From Streptomyces violaceusniger (GTDB taxonomy: Bacteria; Actinomycetota; Actinomycetes; Streptomycetales; Streptomycetaceae), in contig BJHW01000001.1 of assembly GCA_005405945.1 (NCBI GenBank), positions 1,860,001-1,924,000 on the forward strand: 64,000 bases of DNA. Direction: 5' to 3'. Each line of letters begins with the position of its first letter. The first letter of the stretch is position 1. The position numbers and the translations under genes were made by a program. The notes under the pieces were generated by a model. That model had not been told where the DNA came from and did no database searches. It was given only the letters and a program-made list of their open reading frames with translations. Shown one piece after another: positions 9,263 through 20,404 of this stretch.

Positions 9263-12200
9263 GACGTGGTCACCACCAATTTCCCATCTTCAGTAAGTTC
9301 CACCACTCGACGACCATCGGCGCTGACGAACTTGACAATGGCATTGCCGGGAATGTCGCCCCATACGAGCACCTCCTGTGTGCGCACAGCATCCTGGAGG
9401 GCTTGTTCCATCTTCTCACCCCGGGGGTTGCTCAGCCGGTAGTTGTCCTGGGTTTTCTTGTCCGACATATCGAAAATGTTCTTCGGCGAAATCTTCAGAA
9501 GGTCAATGGTGACCCGACCGTATTGGCCACCGAGTTTCTGAGTACGATCCGAGTTGGTAATTTCGCTCGCCTTCATTTTTGTCGTCGAAATGAAAGGCGA
9601 CTCGGCACCTCCGACATGCATGCGCAGATCGGGTACTGCGCCTTTTTCTTTCTTTGGCTTGAGCCCTGGGCCCTTGGGTTCGGGACCGCGCTTCAGGTCT
9701 TTTGCGTTTATATTTCTCTCAATCTTCTGTGGCACGAACACGCCATCCCGGGCCTTGACGAAGTATTTTCCGCGGTCGTCCACGTAAAGGGTTTGATCCT
9801 TCTCTTTTCGGACCTCCCAATATTTCTTCTCCTTCTGAAATTGTGCGATGGCCCAACGTGGGTTCTTATCCCTGTCGCGCTCCAGATAGAAGGTGATTCG
9901 ATCCGGTTGACCCTCGCTCTTGTCGGGCACTTTGGATGGATCCCACACGGGTTTCGCTTCCTCGCCCTTGTTGGCAACCTGCCCCCTTTTCCCTTTTTGC
10001 CCGATTGTGCAATCTTTGATTTACCCTTCCCCTTTCCTTTTCCTTGCCGGTCGGCGCCGAGGACACTCATGGCTGCCTTTTCGCATATCTCCTTGGCTCT
10101 TGCAAATTCTGTGATCGGTCGTCCTTGGAGTTGTTCTTCGATTTTCTGGCGTATGCGGGCCGCCACGGCGTCCTCCTCGCCAATGGCGAAGACATCGAAG
10201 TGTGCCTTTGTGACCTCTGCTTCGGGGTTGAGCGTGGCAATCAGGCTGAAATCGTCGCCACCGCTGGTGAAGAGGCTCGTAAGACGGTTCCATGCCCGCG
10301 TCGTGTTGAGTACCGTGCGGAAAACTGGTTCGGGGAGTCCCCGCTGCAGCAGCCCGACAATCTTTGGGCGTATGCGAGCGACGATCTTGCGCAGGCGCTC
10401 GTCCTTCGACTCCTTGGACTTCTCGTCCTTCTTCCGTCGTTCCTTCTGCGACTTGGTCTTTGGTCGGCCGGGACCGCTCTTTTCGGGATGGGGTTTGCGG
10501 TTGTTGGGGCCCTTCTTGCTCGGGCGCCTGCCGGGGCCGTCCTTGTCGGGTTTCGGCTTTCGGGTGCCTGGCCTTTCGCCGTCCTTGTCGGGCTTGGGTT
10601 TCTTCGGGTCGTCCTTGTCGGGCTTGGGCTTGGTGGGGTCCTGGTCCTTGGGGTCCTTGGGGTCCTTCGTTGAGGGCTTGTCGTCGGTCTTCGGGCTGTT
10701 CTCGGGGCCTTGTCGTCCTTGGGGGTGCCCGGGGTTTTGTCGCCCTTGTCCGGCTTGGGCCCTGTCTGCGGTTCGGGCTTGGGCTTGGTCGGGGGTTCCG
10801 GCTTGGGCTTGGGTTTCGGGGATGGAGTCGGGCGGGTGTCCGGGCGGTCTTCCTCGGGCTTGGGCTTGCCGTTCTTGTCCTTGGTTGTGGGGGCCGGGGT
10901 CTTGGCGTCCGGTGTTCGCTTGGGCCTGCCGGGGGCTTCAGGCCGGGTGGGTTTGGTTTGTGGGTGCGATGGCGTTGTGGGCTTCGGCTTCGTGGTCGTT
11001 GTCGTCGTCGGACGCGTTGTGGGGGCGCTTGTCCCGGGTGGGGTCGGCTCTTGCGGCTTTTCGTCGGGCTTCGGCTTGCTGCCCCGACCCTCCGCACCCT
11101 CCCCGTCCGCGCCGCCCTTCCCTCCAGCTCCGCCCCTGCCACCCTTGCCCCGGCCCAGCTTCGCCGCGATGGCCTTGAAGCGCCGGCCCACCTTCGCGAC
11201 ATACTTGCCGATCCCCGACAGCAGCGCCTGGTAGGCCAATTCGAGGAGTGCCACGATGCCCGCCGCGACGGCCTTCGCGAAGAGGAGGCCCGCGCCGCCC
11301 ATGCGGACGAGCTTCAGCCAGTCGAGGACCGCGCCGACCGCGCGCAGGATCGCGCCGAGCGCGCCGATGGCCGTGCGGATGGCGTCGATGACGGCCATCA
11401 CCCAGCCCGCTCCCGGGATCAGCTTGGCGATGACCTTCGTGATGACGATCTCGCCGATGATGAAGGGGAGTTGGGGGACGATCGCGTCCCATGTCTCCTT
11501 GACGATCTGCTCCAGCGTGAAGCCGCCCTTGAGCAACCTGTCCAGGATCGCCTTGGGGACACCGATAATCTCCTGGATCTTGGACTGGAACCACTCCTTG
11601 ACGGCCGACTTCACCTCGCGGAACAGGTGGTTCTTCGCGCCGTCCACCGCCGAGTTCTTCGCCCCGCTCAGCCAGCCGCCCGGGTCGGTGAGGAAGTCGA
11701 CCGCGATGAGCATGAAGTCGCCGAGCGCACCCAAGAGCTTGGAGGCGAAGTCCAGGACCGCCTTGACCGCGTCCACGACGGCCTTGACGACGTCCAGCAG
11801 CATCTTCTTCAGGACGTCCAGGATGCTGCTCAGCAGCTTGCCGAGGGCGTTCAGCAGGTCGGTGATGGCCTGCTTGAGCATGGTGGCGAGCTTGTTGACG
11901 AGGGCGATCGCCGCCTCGATGAGCCCCGTGATGAAGTTCCGGATGCGCTTGGCCAGGTCGATGACGGCCCGCACCATCGTCTTGGCGAACTCGATCAGGT
12001 CGTTGATGAAGTTCTTGATCGCGTCAACGATGGCCTTGCGAGCGTCGTTGATCCAGCGTTCGACGGTCTCCTTGAAGTTCTTGATGAAACCGACGACCGC
12101 GTCCCGCGCCTCCCGGATGACGCGGACGATCGCGTTCTTGATCTCGATGACTTTGTCTTTGATCCAGTCGAAAGCCTTGCTGACCCAGTTGCCCGACTCG

Positions 12201-15200
12201 TTGACGCTCGCGTCGCGCTTCTTCTCGGCATCCCGCTCGGCTTGGTCGCTCTTGTCCTGGATCTTCTTGTCGCTGTCGTCCTTCTCCTTGTCGACGTCCT
12301 TGTCGGTCTTCTCTTCCTTCTCCTTGACGTCCTTGCGGATCTTCTCGTGGCGCTCGGTCTTCTTGTCGCCGAGCGACTGGAGCTCCTTGTCCTGCTCCGC
12401 GCGCCAGTCCGCACGCTTGGCGGTGACCTCCGTCATCGCCCTCTGACGCTCGCTCGCCTGACTCTTGGTGTTGGTCGCGATCTCCGCGTTGACCTGCTGC
12501 TTATGCTGCTGCTGACCGTTCCTGAAGTCGCGGTCCTTGGTCTGCCGCCCCTCGGACATGCTCTTCTGGCCGTCGGTGAACGCCGCCTGGAACTGCGGTC
12601 CGCGTTCGTGCTCGGCCACCTCCGACGCGGCCTCGGGAGGCACGGCACCCGTCGCCGCGCCGCCCCCGGGCGCACCGCCGCCTCCGCCGCCCTGCCGGCC
12701 GGGGACCTTCGCCTCCATCTGCTCCTTGGGAGCGTTGGGATAGACCTGGTCCTCGCCCATCCCCCGGCCCGCGTCGTCGCGGCCCGTCGCGACGGTCTCC
12801 TGACCCTTGGTGTCAACGGCCGAGCCCTGCTCACCGGCCGTCTGGTCGGCGGCGCCCCGCATCTGTACACCCGGTGCGTTACCCGCCTGGGCCTGCTTGA
12901 GCGCCTCGTCCTTGGTCGGCAGCCCGGCGAACTTGGCGGCCAACTCCTGTGCGTCCACCTTGAAACCGGCCCAGCTCAGGAGCTTGCCGACGCCGAAGCC
13001 CAGGGCCATCTTGAAGGTGTCCCAGCCGCCGGGCTCCTCGGCCTTCTCCGCCTCGATCTGGCCCCGGGTTCCTTGGCGCCCGTGACCTTGGCGTCTTCCT
13101 TCTCCGGGGCCTCGGACTTCTGGGCCGGATCCTGCGAGTACTGGGCCGGGGCGGCGGTCTTCGGCTTGCCCTGGAGGGTCTGCGGGGCGCCCGCCGGGCG
13201 CTGCATCGAGGGCGGGGCGGCGGCGAGCGCCTTGTGTTCATCGCCGACGGTGCGGTTGACCGAGCCGCTCACACCGGTCATGGCCTGCAGCGCCACATGG
13301 GGCTTGAGCTTCGAGGCGGTGGACAGGCCCGCTTCCGGGCTCACTTGGGAGAGGTTCGGGGCCGGTCCGGAGTCCTTCTTCTTGCCCTTGGCCGGGGCGG
13401 ATGCCTTGCCGCCACCGCCGCCCCCGCCACCGCCGCCGCCTGGTGTCTTGGCGGACGGTGCCGACTTCGGCGCTGCGACCTTCGCGCCTGGTGCGGCCTT
13501 GGGCGCAGGTGTCTCCTTCGGCGGCGCGGCCGCAGGCGCAGGAGTCTGCTCGGGCTCGGCGGACTTCTTCGGTTCCGGTGCGGGCGGCGCCGACTCCGCC
13601 GCCGGGGTCTCCGTACGTTCCGCCGGCGCGCCCTGCCCGCTCTGCGCACCGCTGCTCGCCCCGCCGGGCGTATCCGCGTTGGACCCGCCCGTGACCTGGG
13701 TGTCCCGCGCGGGTGAGGGGGACTGGGCGTCCGCGGTGGGCTCGCTCTTGGCCGCCGGCGCCGTGTCCGCCTTCTTCTGTTCCTCCTTGGCCGCGGGCTC
13801 CTGCGCCGCCTGACCGCCCACCGCCTGCGGGGACGCCTTCTCCTGCCCACCGCCGGACGCGTCGCCCGCCGCGGAAGTGCCCTTCTCCTCCTTCGCGGCC
13901 TGTTCGGTGGCTTCGCTGCCGTCCTCCGACCTGCCCGCGGCCTCCTGCACCGTCGTCTGGGCGACGACGGGCCCGTCCTTGGGGTCGGCGCCGCTCTTCG
14001 GGTCGCGGGTCACCGCCGGTCCCGGTCGGCTCTCGGCGGCCTGCTCCACGGCGAGACCACCGAGCCCAGCGCCTGCCGCCGCCGCGCCGTCGTCCGCCTC
14101 CGCCGACGGCTCGGCGTCGGCGGCCGAGTCCGCGGCGTCCTCCTCGGGTTCGGCGTCCTCCGCCTCGTCCTCGGCGTCCTCCGCGTCCCGCTCGGCCTGC
14201 ACCTTGTCGGCCTTGGTCAGCGGAGGGGCGGGGAAGGACGGGACGGGAGGGTCGGCGGACGAGGCGGGGTCGAGCGTGTCCGCGGTCGGTACGCCGGACA
14301 CGTCGAGGTCCTGCTCGGGCAGGAAGTCCTCCGGCTGGAGCTTGATGTCCCAGGCGCTCTTCTCCGCGCCCCCGACCTCGACCTCCGACTCACTGCCGGA
14401 GCCGAACGGATCCTCCTCGGCCCGCTCCTCCGGGCCGTCCAGATCCTGGGCGCGTACGCCGTCGAGCGTGGAGAACGCGCCGGGCGACTGGGTGTCCTTG
14501 CCGGATGCCATCGGCGAACCGGTGGGCTTGTCCGCGCCCCGCTTGTCCTGCTGCTTCAGCTGCTGACCCGCTACGAGCGAATCGACCGCGCCCGGGCGGT
14601 TCTTGGCCGCCGACTCCTCCTTACTCGGCGTCGCGACGCCCTGCTGCTCCTGCCCTTCCTTCCCCTCCCCCTCCTTGCCGTCCTTTCCTTCCTTGGCTTC
14701 CTTTCCTTCCCTGCCCTTCTCGGAGCCCTCGGCCTTCTTCTCGCCACCCGGCTGCCCGCCCCCGGACGGCTGTTGAGACGGGGGTTGGGGCCGAGGGGCA
14801 GCCGCCGAGGCCGAACCGCCGGACTTCCCACCCGACGCGGGGCTCCCACCCTCGCGCCCCCCGTTGGTGCCCGGCCGCTGCTCCTGGCTTCCGCCCTGGC
14901 CCTCCTTCTCAGGCGCGCCCCCGCCGTTCTGCGGCGTACTGCCCGGCGCGCCCTCCCCCGCGGGCTGGTCCCTCTCCGGACCCGGCGCGGGTGCCGGCCG
15001 CCGTTCCTCCTCGCGGCGCTCCTCCGCCCTCCGCCGCTGCGTCTCGCGTTCGAACAGCAACTCCTCGACCGGGTCCGGCTCGACGTCCGGGGCGTCCAGG
15101 GACTCCCGCTCCAGGTTGTCGTCGGCCTCGATCTCGTCGACGAAGTCGAGCACCCGCTCGTGCTCCGAGCTGAGGAGCCTGGTCTCGAGGCGGTCGAGGA

Positions 15201-15891
15201 CGGCGTCCTGCACCTCGTCCGGCATCCGCGCCAGTTGCATACGGGTGCGCTTGGAGCGGTCCTCGGGGTCGCCGCGCAGGGAGCGGACGACGCTGCCCGC
15301 GAGGCGGTCGACCAGGGTCGCCGGGTCGAGCTTCTCCATGCGGTTGCGGTCGGCGTCGACCGTGGCGTAGCGGAGCCAGCCCGGGGTCGCGGACTGCTCC
15401 GGGTCCACGTGCGTTTCCGGTTGGCCGCCGCGTACGAGTTCCTGTGCCGTGTCCTCCGCCTCGCGTTCGACGGCCTGCTGCGGCAGGCTCACCGCGCCCA
15501 GGTCGCGGCCCGCGCGCAGGGTGCCGAGGCCGTGGGGGTTCTGGACGGTGTGGAGCAGTTCGTGGGCGAGGAGGCGTTGGCCCTCCGTCGTGCCGGGGCG
15601 GTAGGTGTTCTCGCGGAAGAAGATGTCCTGGCCGACCGCCACCGCGTCCGCGCCCAGCAGTTCGGTGAGGTGGCCCGCGTCGCGGTCGGTGTGCAGGCGG
15701 ACCTGGCCGAGGTCGTGGCCGAGCTGCTCTTCGAGGTCGCGCCGAACGCTCGGGTCGACGGGCTGTCCGGCACCGCTGACGATGTCCTTGGGCTCGGGCG
15801 TACGGGTCCTGCCGGTCCGCTCCTTGCGCTTGCGGCGCTTGGCGGACTGGGACCCGCGGTCGTCCTGGGTGGTGGACGGTGCGTTGCTCAT
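9259..15891 (-). CDS. eCIS-core (DUF4157) cargo protein with C-terminal toxin-like tip (three apparent frameshifts)
   Basis: About 2,211 residues after repair of three single-base losses near nt 13068, 10707 and 9980; the span is an exact multiple of 3, as three losses predict. Start: ATG at 15891. Domains: DUF4157 at residues 45-125 with zincin-like HELLHTVQ (HExxH, about 110-114); about 800 residues of disordered Ala/Glu/Pro/Gly sequence; amphipathic helices (SKAFDWIKDKVIEIKNAIVR onward) and hydrophobic segments (FIIGEIVITKVIAKLIPGAG) like the pore/translocation region of eCIS cargo; a Lys/Pro/Asp linker; then a lower-GC C-terminal module with SPFISTT and TQEVLVWGDIP motifs resembling ADP-ribosyltransferases. 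DUF4157 proteins are known CIS-associated cargo. Toxin activity is inferred. Confidence 0.75.
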
Positions 15892-16179
15892 GTCCCCTCC
15901 CGCCCCTTCCGGACAGGCCCGCGTGCACGGCCCGGGCCAGGGCCTCGCCCAGCCGGGCCGGGGAGGTGGTGGCGGGGAGCGGGGCAGATCGGACAGGATG
16001 CCGAGGGCGCGGTCGGCTCCGGTCGTCACCAGCGGGACGCCGCGTTCCTCTATGAGGCGGGTCAGCTCCGTTTGGAATGCCAACCCGACCTGGTCCGGGT
16101 CGATCCGGGCGTCGAAGCCCGACAACGCCAGCTCGCCGATGTCCACACGGACCATGCGCGGCTCCTCGTTCAGACCCAT
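15888..16179 (-). CDS. Small conserved CIS-operon protein (two apparent frameshifts)
   Basis: About 97 residues after repair. ATG at 16179 (MGLNEEPRMVRVDIGELAL), overlapping the ATPase stop. The readable core is FDARIDPDQVGLAFQTELTR, LIEERGVPLVTTGADRAL, then, after one added base near nt 15992, LPATTSPARLGEALARAVHA. A second added base near 15905 brings the end to GREGT and a TGA that overlaps the ATG of the cargo gene. Both repairs fit the length remainder. Small proteins of this kind sit between ATPase and DUF4157 genes in actinobacterial CIS operons; a cargo-adaptor role is a guess. Confidence 0.55.
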
Positions 16180-18681
16180 CCGGCGACCTCCGAGGGCGTG
16201 AGCGAACGGTCCAGCTTCTGGTACTCGGTGCGCGCCGCCGCCAGCATGTGGCGCATCTGGAGGCGGTCGCCCTCTTCGGCGGCGAGGAAGGCGCCGGAGA
16301 GCGCGATGTTGCGGATCGAGCCGCCGGCCACGGTGAGTTGGGCCAGGCGTTCGGGGTCGATGTCCTTCATCGGCGCCCGCGCGGGAGCACCCGGCGCCAG
16401 ATCTCGGCGCGCTCGCTCTCGCCGGGGAAGGGGAAGTCCACGACGAAGCGGATCCGGCGCATGAAGGCCGGGTCGAGGGCCTTCTTCATGTTGGTGGTGA
16501 GGATGGCCAGGCCCCGGTACGCCTCCATGCGCATCAGCAGATAGCTGACCTCCAGGTTGGCGTACCGGTCGTGGCTGTCCTTGACCTCGCTGCGCTTGCC
16601 GAACAGCGCGTCCGCCTCGTCGAAGAGGAGCAGCGCGCCACCGCGCTCGGCGGCGTCGAAGACCTTGCGCAGGTTCTTCTCGGTCTCGCCGATGTATTTG
16701 CTGACCACCTGGGAGAGGTCGATGATGAAGAGGTCCAGGCCCAGCTCCTTGGCCATCACCTCGGCGGCGAGGGTCTTGCCGGTGCCGGAGCCGCCCGCGA
16801 AGAGGGCGGTGACGCCCAGGCCGCGGCGGAGTGTCGCGGCGAAGCCCCACTCCTGGTGGACGGTGGCGCGCTGCCGTACGTGGGCGACGATCTCGCGCAG
16901 GATCCGCGCCTGGTGGTCGGCGAGCACCAGGTCGTCCCAGGCGGCCTCGGGTTCGATCCGCCGGCCCAGCTCGTCCAGGCCGATGCGCGCCTCGATGAGC
17001 CCGGCGCGCCAGGCGAGTTCGGTGGGGTCGAGTGCGTCCGTGTCCGTGTCCGCGTCCGATTCGGGGAGGTCGCGGCGTACGGCGGCGGCCGCGGAGCGGA
17101 TGATGTGCGGCGGCAGCTGGAACTGGGCGACCAGCGACCGCAGATGGGCCTCCTCGATGCGCGGGATGTCGGCGAAGGCGTCCACCCAGAGGGCGAGTTG
17201 TTCGCCGTCGTCCAGCCCGGGCACGGTGACCCGCTCGCCGCGCGGGCGGCCGGTCCGGCGCGGATCCTCGCTGGAGACGACGAGGGGCACGGCGGCGCCC
17301 TCGATGAACGCGTCGGTGGCGGCGGTCTGCTCCCGGTCGATCTCACCGACCTCCAGCAGGAGCGCCGCGGGCAGCAACACGGCCTCGCGCTGCCAGAGGC
17401 GGGCCAGGCGATCGCGTTCGGCCGCGTCGGTGGGGACGTCGTCCGAGGCCATGACATACAGCGCGAGTCCGGTGCGGCGGGCGGCCGCGGCGGCGATGTC
17501 CGTACGGGTGGTCAGGTCGCCGCCGACGAGTTCCACGCGCAGGGGGGCCTCAGGGCGGGACTCGTTCCAGCCCGCCGCCACCTGGTCCGCCGCCCGGTCG
17601 TACGAGGGGGCAGGGTCCGCGGGGGCCGCGCACGGCGCAGCAGCCCGTGCAGCCGGGCGTCGAGGTAGGGCGATCCGGCCAGGAAGTGCAGGATGCGCTC
17701 GTCGATCCGGAGGCGGGAGGTGGTCAGCCGGGTCTCGTCGTCGAGCTCGATGAGCCGCCAGCGGCGGAGCGGGGACACGGGGGTGAGCGCGCTCCAGTGC
17801 GGCTTGTCGAGCGCGGCGAGGGCGAGCGAGAAGGTCGGGTACGCACGGGCCGGATCGCCGCTGGCGGCGGCACACCGCGCGGCGGCGGTGGGGTCCAGCT
17901 CGGCGGCCGCCGCCAGCAGGACGAGCTGGCGCTCGAAGGTGCTGAGCCCGAAACAGGCGGCGAGAGCGTCGAGCGTGGCGGGGCCGGGGACCGCCTTCGG
18001 GGTGGGGTGGGGGCGTGCGGTGGTGGGATGTTGCTCGTGGCCTTCGGGGCGGGGCGGCTGGGCGGCGGTGGCTGAGATGCCACCCGAGGTCGCGGTCTCG
18101 GGCTCGGCCGACGGGCCCGGTGTGGGGTCGGCCAGGGTCGTCGTTCGAGACGTGGGTCCTTGGGACGTATGGCGGTCGTGGCCTTGGCCGTCGTCGGCCG
18201 GAGCGATGGACTCGTCAGTGGTGGCGGCGCCGGGCGCGGCAGCACCGGAGGCGGGGCCGGGGCGAACGGCGCTGGGACCAGCGGCGCCTGTGCGGGCGGC
18301 GCCAGAGCCCGTGGCATCGGGGCGTACGGCGCCGGGCCCAGTGGCATCGTGGCGGGGGTCGCCGGGCCGGGAGGTGCTGGGGCGGGAGCCGTTGGTGGTG
18401 GCGCGGCGGGCGTGGGCGTCGACGCGGGCCAGTACGGCCTGGACGGCGGCGGCCAGGGCCTGTCCGTCCTCGGCCGCGATGGACTCGGCCGCGAGGGGAG
18501 CAGCGTCCGCGCTGGAGTCTGCGCCCGCGCTGGAGTCTGCGCCCGCGACGAAGTCGCCACCCTGAGCGGCGTCCCCGCCCACGCTGGCGTCCGAGCCCGG
18601 GCTGGGGCCCCCGGCCACGTCCGCGCCCGCTCCCCCGCTGGTCCCGGCGGCCGTCGATGCGCGGCCCTCCCGTGTGCCCAT
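16170..18681 (-). CDS. CIS AAA+ ATPase, Afp15-like (two apparent frameshifts)
   Basis: About 837 residues after adding bases near nt 17620 and 16378. The first 350 residues are Ala/Gly/Ser/Pro-rich and disordered. A helical domain follows (LDALAACFGLSTFERQLVLL). The C-terminal AAA+ module carries Walker A AGGSGTGKT (about residue 630), Walker B LLLFDEADALFGKRS (about 683), and a sensor/arginine-finger stretch ending in the lid helix (GGSIRNIALSGAFLAAEEG). Afp15-type ATPases are conserved in eCIS operons and thought to help assembly or cargo loading. Start at ATG 18681, 35 bp after the DUF4255 stop. Confidence 0.82.
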
Positions 18682-18715
18682 GCTGTCGTCCGCCCCCTTC
18701 TCCCCACCGTGTGCC

Positions 18716-19653
18716 TCAGCTCTCCGCGTCCTCGGAGCGGCCGCCGCGGCGCCGGGGTGTGGACTTGCGGGTACGGGTGGGTGAGGTTGCGGACTTGGCG
18801 GCAGCGGACTTTGTGGTCTTGGTCGCGGCCGACTTGGTGGCGGCCGCTTCGGCGGTTTTGGCCGCGGCCGTCTTCGCGGCGACGGGGCGCTTCTTGGCGG
18901 GCTGGGCGGGCGTCGGGGTCTCGGCCTCCGTCGACGCCTCCCCCGGCGCCTTCCCCGGTGCCTTCCCCTCCGCCTCCGCCTCGGCGGGTTCCCCGGGCCG
19001 TTCCCGCTCCGCCCCCGGCAGGGTGGGGGCTCCGGCGCTCCCGGGGCGCCGAACGGCAGAACCCGCACCGTGGGCCGTTCCACCGGCTTCGCCGGGACCG
19101 GGCGTTCGCGCCCCTCGATCAGGACCAACGAGCCCTGGTAGCAGACCGACAGCACATACGGGGTCTGGTAGAGCATCCCCCAGAGCTTCGAGGTCTCGTC
19201 CACGTCCATCTGCGTCGGGGTGAAGCGGACCCGCTGCACCGCCTCGACCAGGTCGCTGCCGGTCAGGTACGAGCGCCGGGCGGCCTCCTCGATCACGTCC
19301 TTCGGCAGCATCGGTATCTCGTGCAGGATGCGCACCACGGTGCCGATCAGGCGCTGCCCGACCAGTTCGGACTCCTCGCCGTACGCGCTGATCAGGTAGT
19401 GCAGGTCCATCGCCACGGCCGGTCGCTTGAGCAGGGTGCCGTCCGAGGCGCGGGTGGGCAGGTCGGTGGCGCGCATCGAGGCGTTCGGGGTGACCTGGTA
19501 GAGGAAGATGTTGATGGTCGGTTCGGTGGGCGGCTCGGCCGGGGGCCTACGGGTGTCCACCGTGACCGCGATGTCGATCTCGGGCCGCAGGTTGTTCGCG
19601 ATCAGCAGCGCGAGGGCCTGGGTGACGGTCGCGAAGGCGAGTCCGTTGCTCAT
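18716..19653 (-). CDS. DUF4255 tail-terminator protein (Afp16-like) with histone-like basic tail (apparent frameshift)
   Basis: About 312 residues after one added base near nt 19035. The N-terminal 190 residues are the DUF4255 domain of CIS tail terminators that cap sheath and tube (FATVTQALALLIANNLRPEI; INIFLYQVTPNASMRATDLP; LKRPAVAMDLHYLISAYGEE; MLYQTPYVLSVCYQGSLVLI). The C-terminal 100 residues are Ala/Lys/Thr-rich with repeated AAKTAAAKTAEA / KSAATKTTKSAAAK units and a final PRRRGGRSEDAES. This tail resembles H1-like or HupS-type DNA-binding tails and is not needed for the capping fold. The tail appears only in the repaired frame, and a proper stop follows. Confidence 0.8.
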
Positions 19654-19657
19654 GGTG

Positions 19658-20404
19658 TCAGTCCCTCCTCTCGCCGCGTGCCAGGTAGTCCTCCAGGCTC
19701 AGCGCGGGCGCGCGCCGTCCCGTCGTTCCGGCGCGGGCGCCCGTGGTGCGGTCGGCGCCGGGCGGGGCGGCGGCGGTGACCTCCAGCCGCCCGATCTGGA
19801 CGTGCACCGTGCGCTGGGCGGACCGGGCGCGGCGCCGCCCGGCGGGGACCCGCGCGGCCTCGCGGCCCAGGGCGGGGTCGGTCGCGCGGGGCGGCAGCGG
19901 CGCGGCGGCCACCGCGGACCACACGTCCGCGGACGGCGGGCCGGGCGAGGGCCCGGCGGCAGCCGGTGTGGCGTCGGGCGCCCGGGACGCCGTGGCGCCG
20001 CGCCGGGCGGCCGGGGCGTCGGGTGCGGCCGGGTGCGGCCTGGCGGCGATCTGTGTGCTGGGGAGCAACAGCGGTGCCGGGGAAGGTAGTTCGACGTGCC
20101 GCTCCACGTCCTCGTACGGTGTGGGCTCGGCGCGTACGACGGTGTGCCGGTCGGTCCTGACCTCGCGCTCGTGCCGGACCACCTCCTGGTAGCGGTCGGC
20201 CACCGGTGGCGGGGCCACCCGGGCAGGCATCGGCTCCTCCGGCAGCGGCGGCTCCCCCCGCAGCGCCTCGATGCGCTCGTACGGGCCCGGCAACCGCGGC
20301 CGTACCCGGACCGGGCGGTCGCCGGCGCCGCCCGCCGCCGGCCCGGGCGCGGGGACGGGGACGGGGGCGTGCCGGGCGAGCAGCCGGTCGAAGTAATCAG
20401 CCAT
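19658..20404 (-). CDS. Conserved CIS-operon protein of unknown function
   Basis: About 248 residues, intact. ATG at 20404, overlapping the chaperone stop by 8 bp, and stop 4 bp before the DUF4255 start. The N-terminus (MADYFDRLLARH) and C-terminus (QRTVHVQIGRLEVTAA and LSLEDYLARGERR) look conserved; the middle is Pro/Ala/Arg-rich and disordered. Two short ordered ends joined by a long flexible linker suggest a tether or adaptor between two particle components. Similar proteins with the 'SLdDYLarR' ending are usual in actinobacterial CIS loci (recalled, not searched). Confidence 0.6.
   Translation of the reverse strand: MADYFDRLLARHAPVPVPAPGPAAGGAGDRPVRVRPRLPGPYERIEALRGEPPLPEEPMPARVAPPPVADRYQEVVRHEREVRTDRHTVVRAEPTPYEDVERHVELPSPAPLLLPSTQIAARPHPAAPDAPAARRGATASRAPDATPAAAGPSPGPPSADVWSAVAAAPLPPRATDPALGREAARVPAGRRRARSAQRTVHVQIGRLEVTAAAPPGADRTTGARAGTTGRRAPALSLEDYLARGERRD

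Noticed and set aside
10364..13813. Very long open frame on the plus strand (about 1,149 codons) opposite the cargo gene
   Set aside because: It is antisense to a gene whose codon bias and domains are clear. Its translation is Leu/Arg/Asp-rich without motifs; long antisense frames are normal in such GC-rich DNA.
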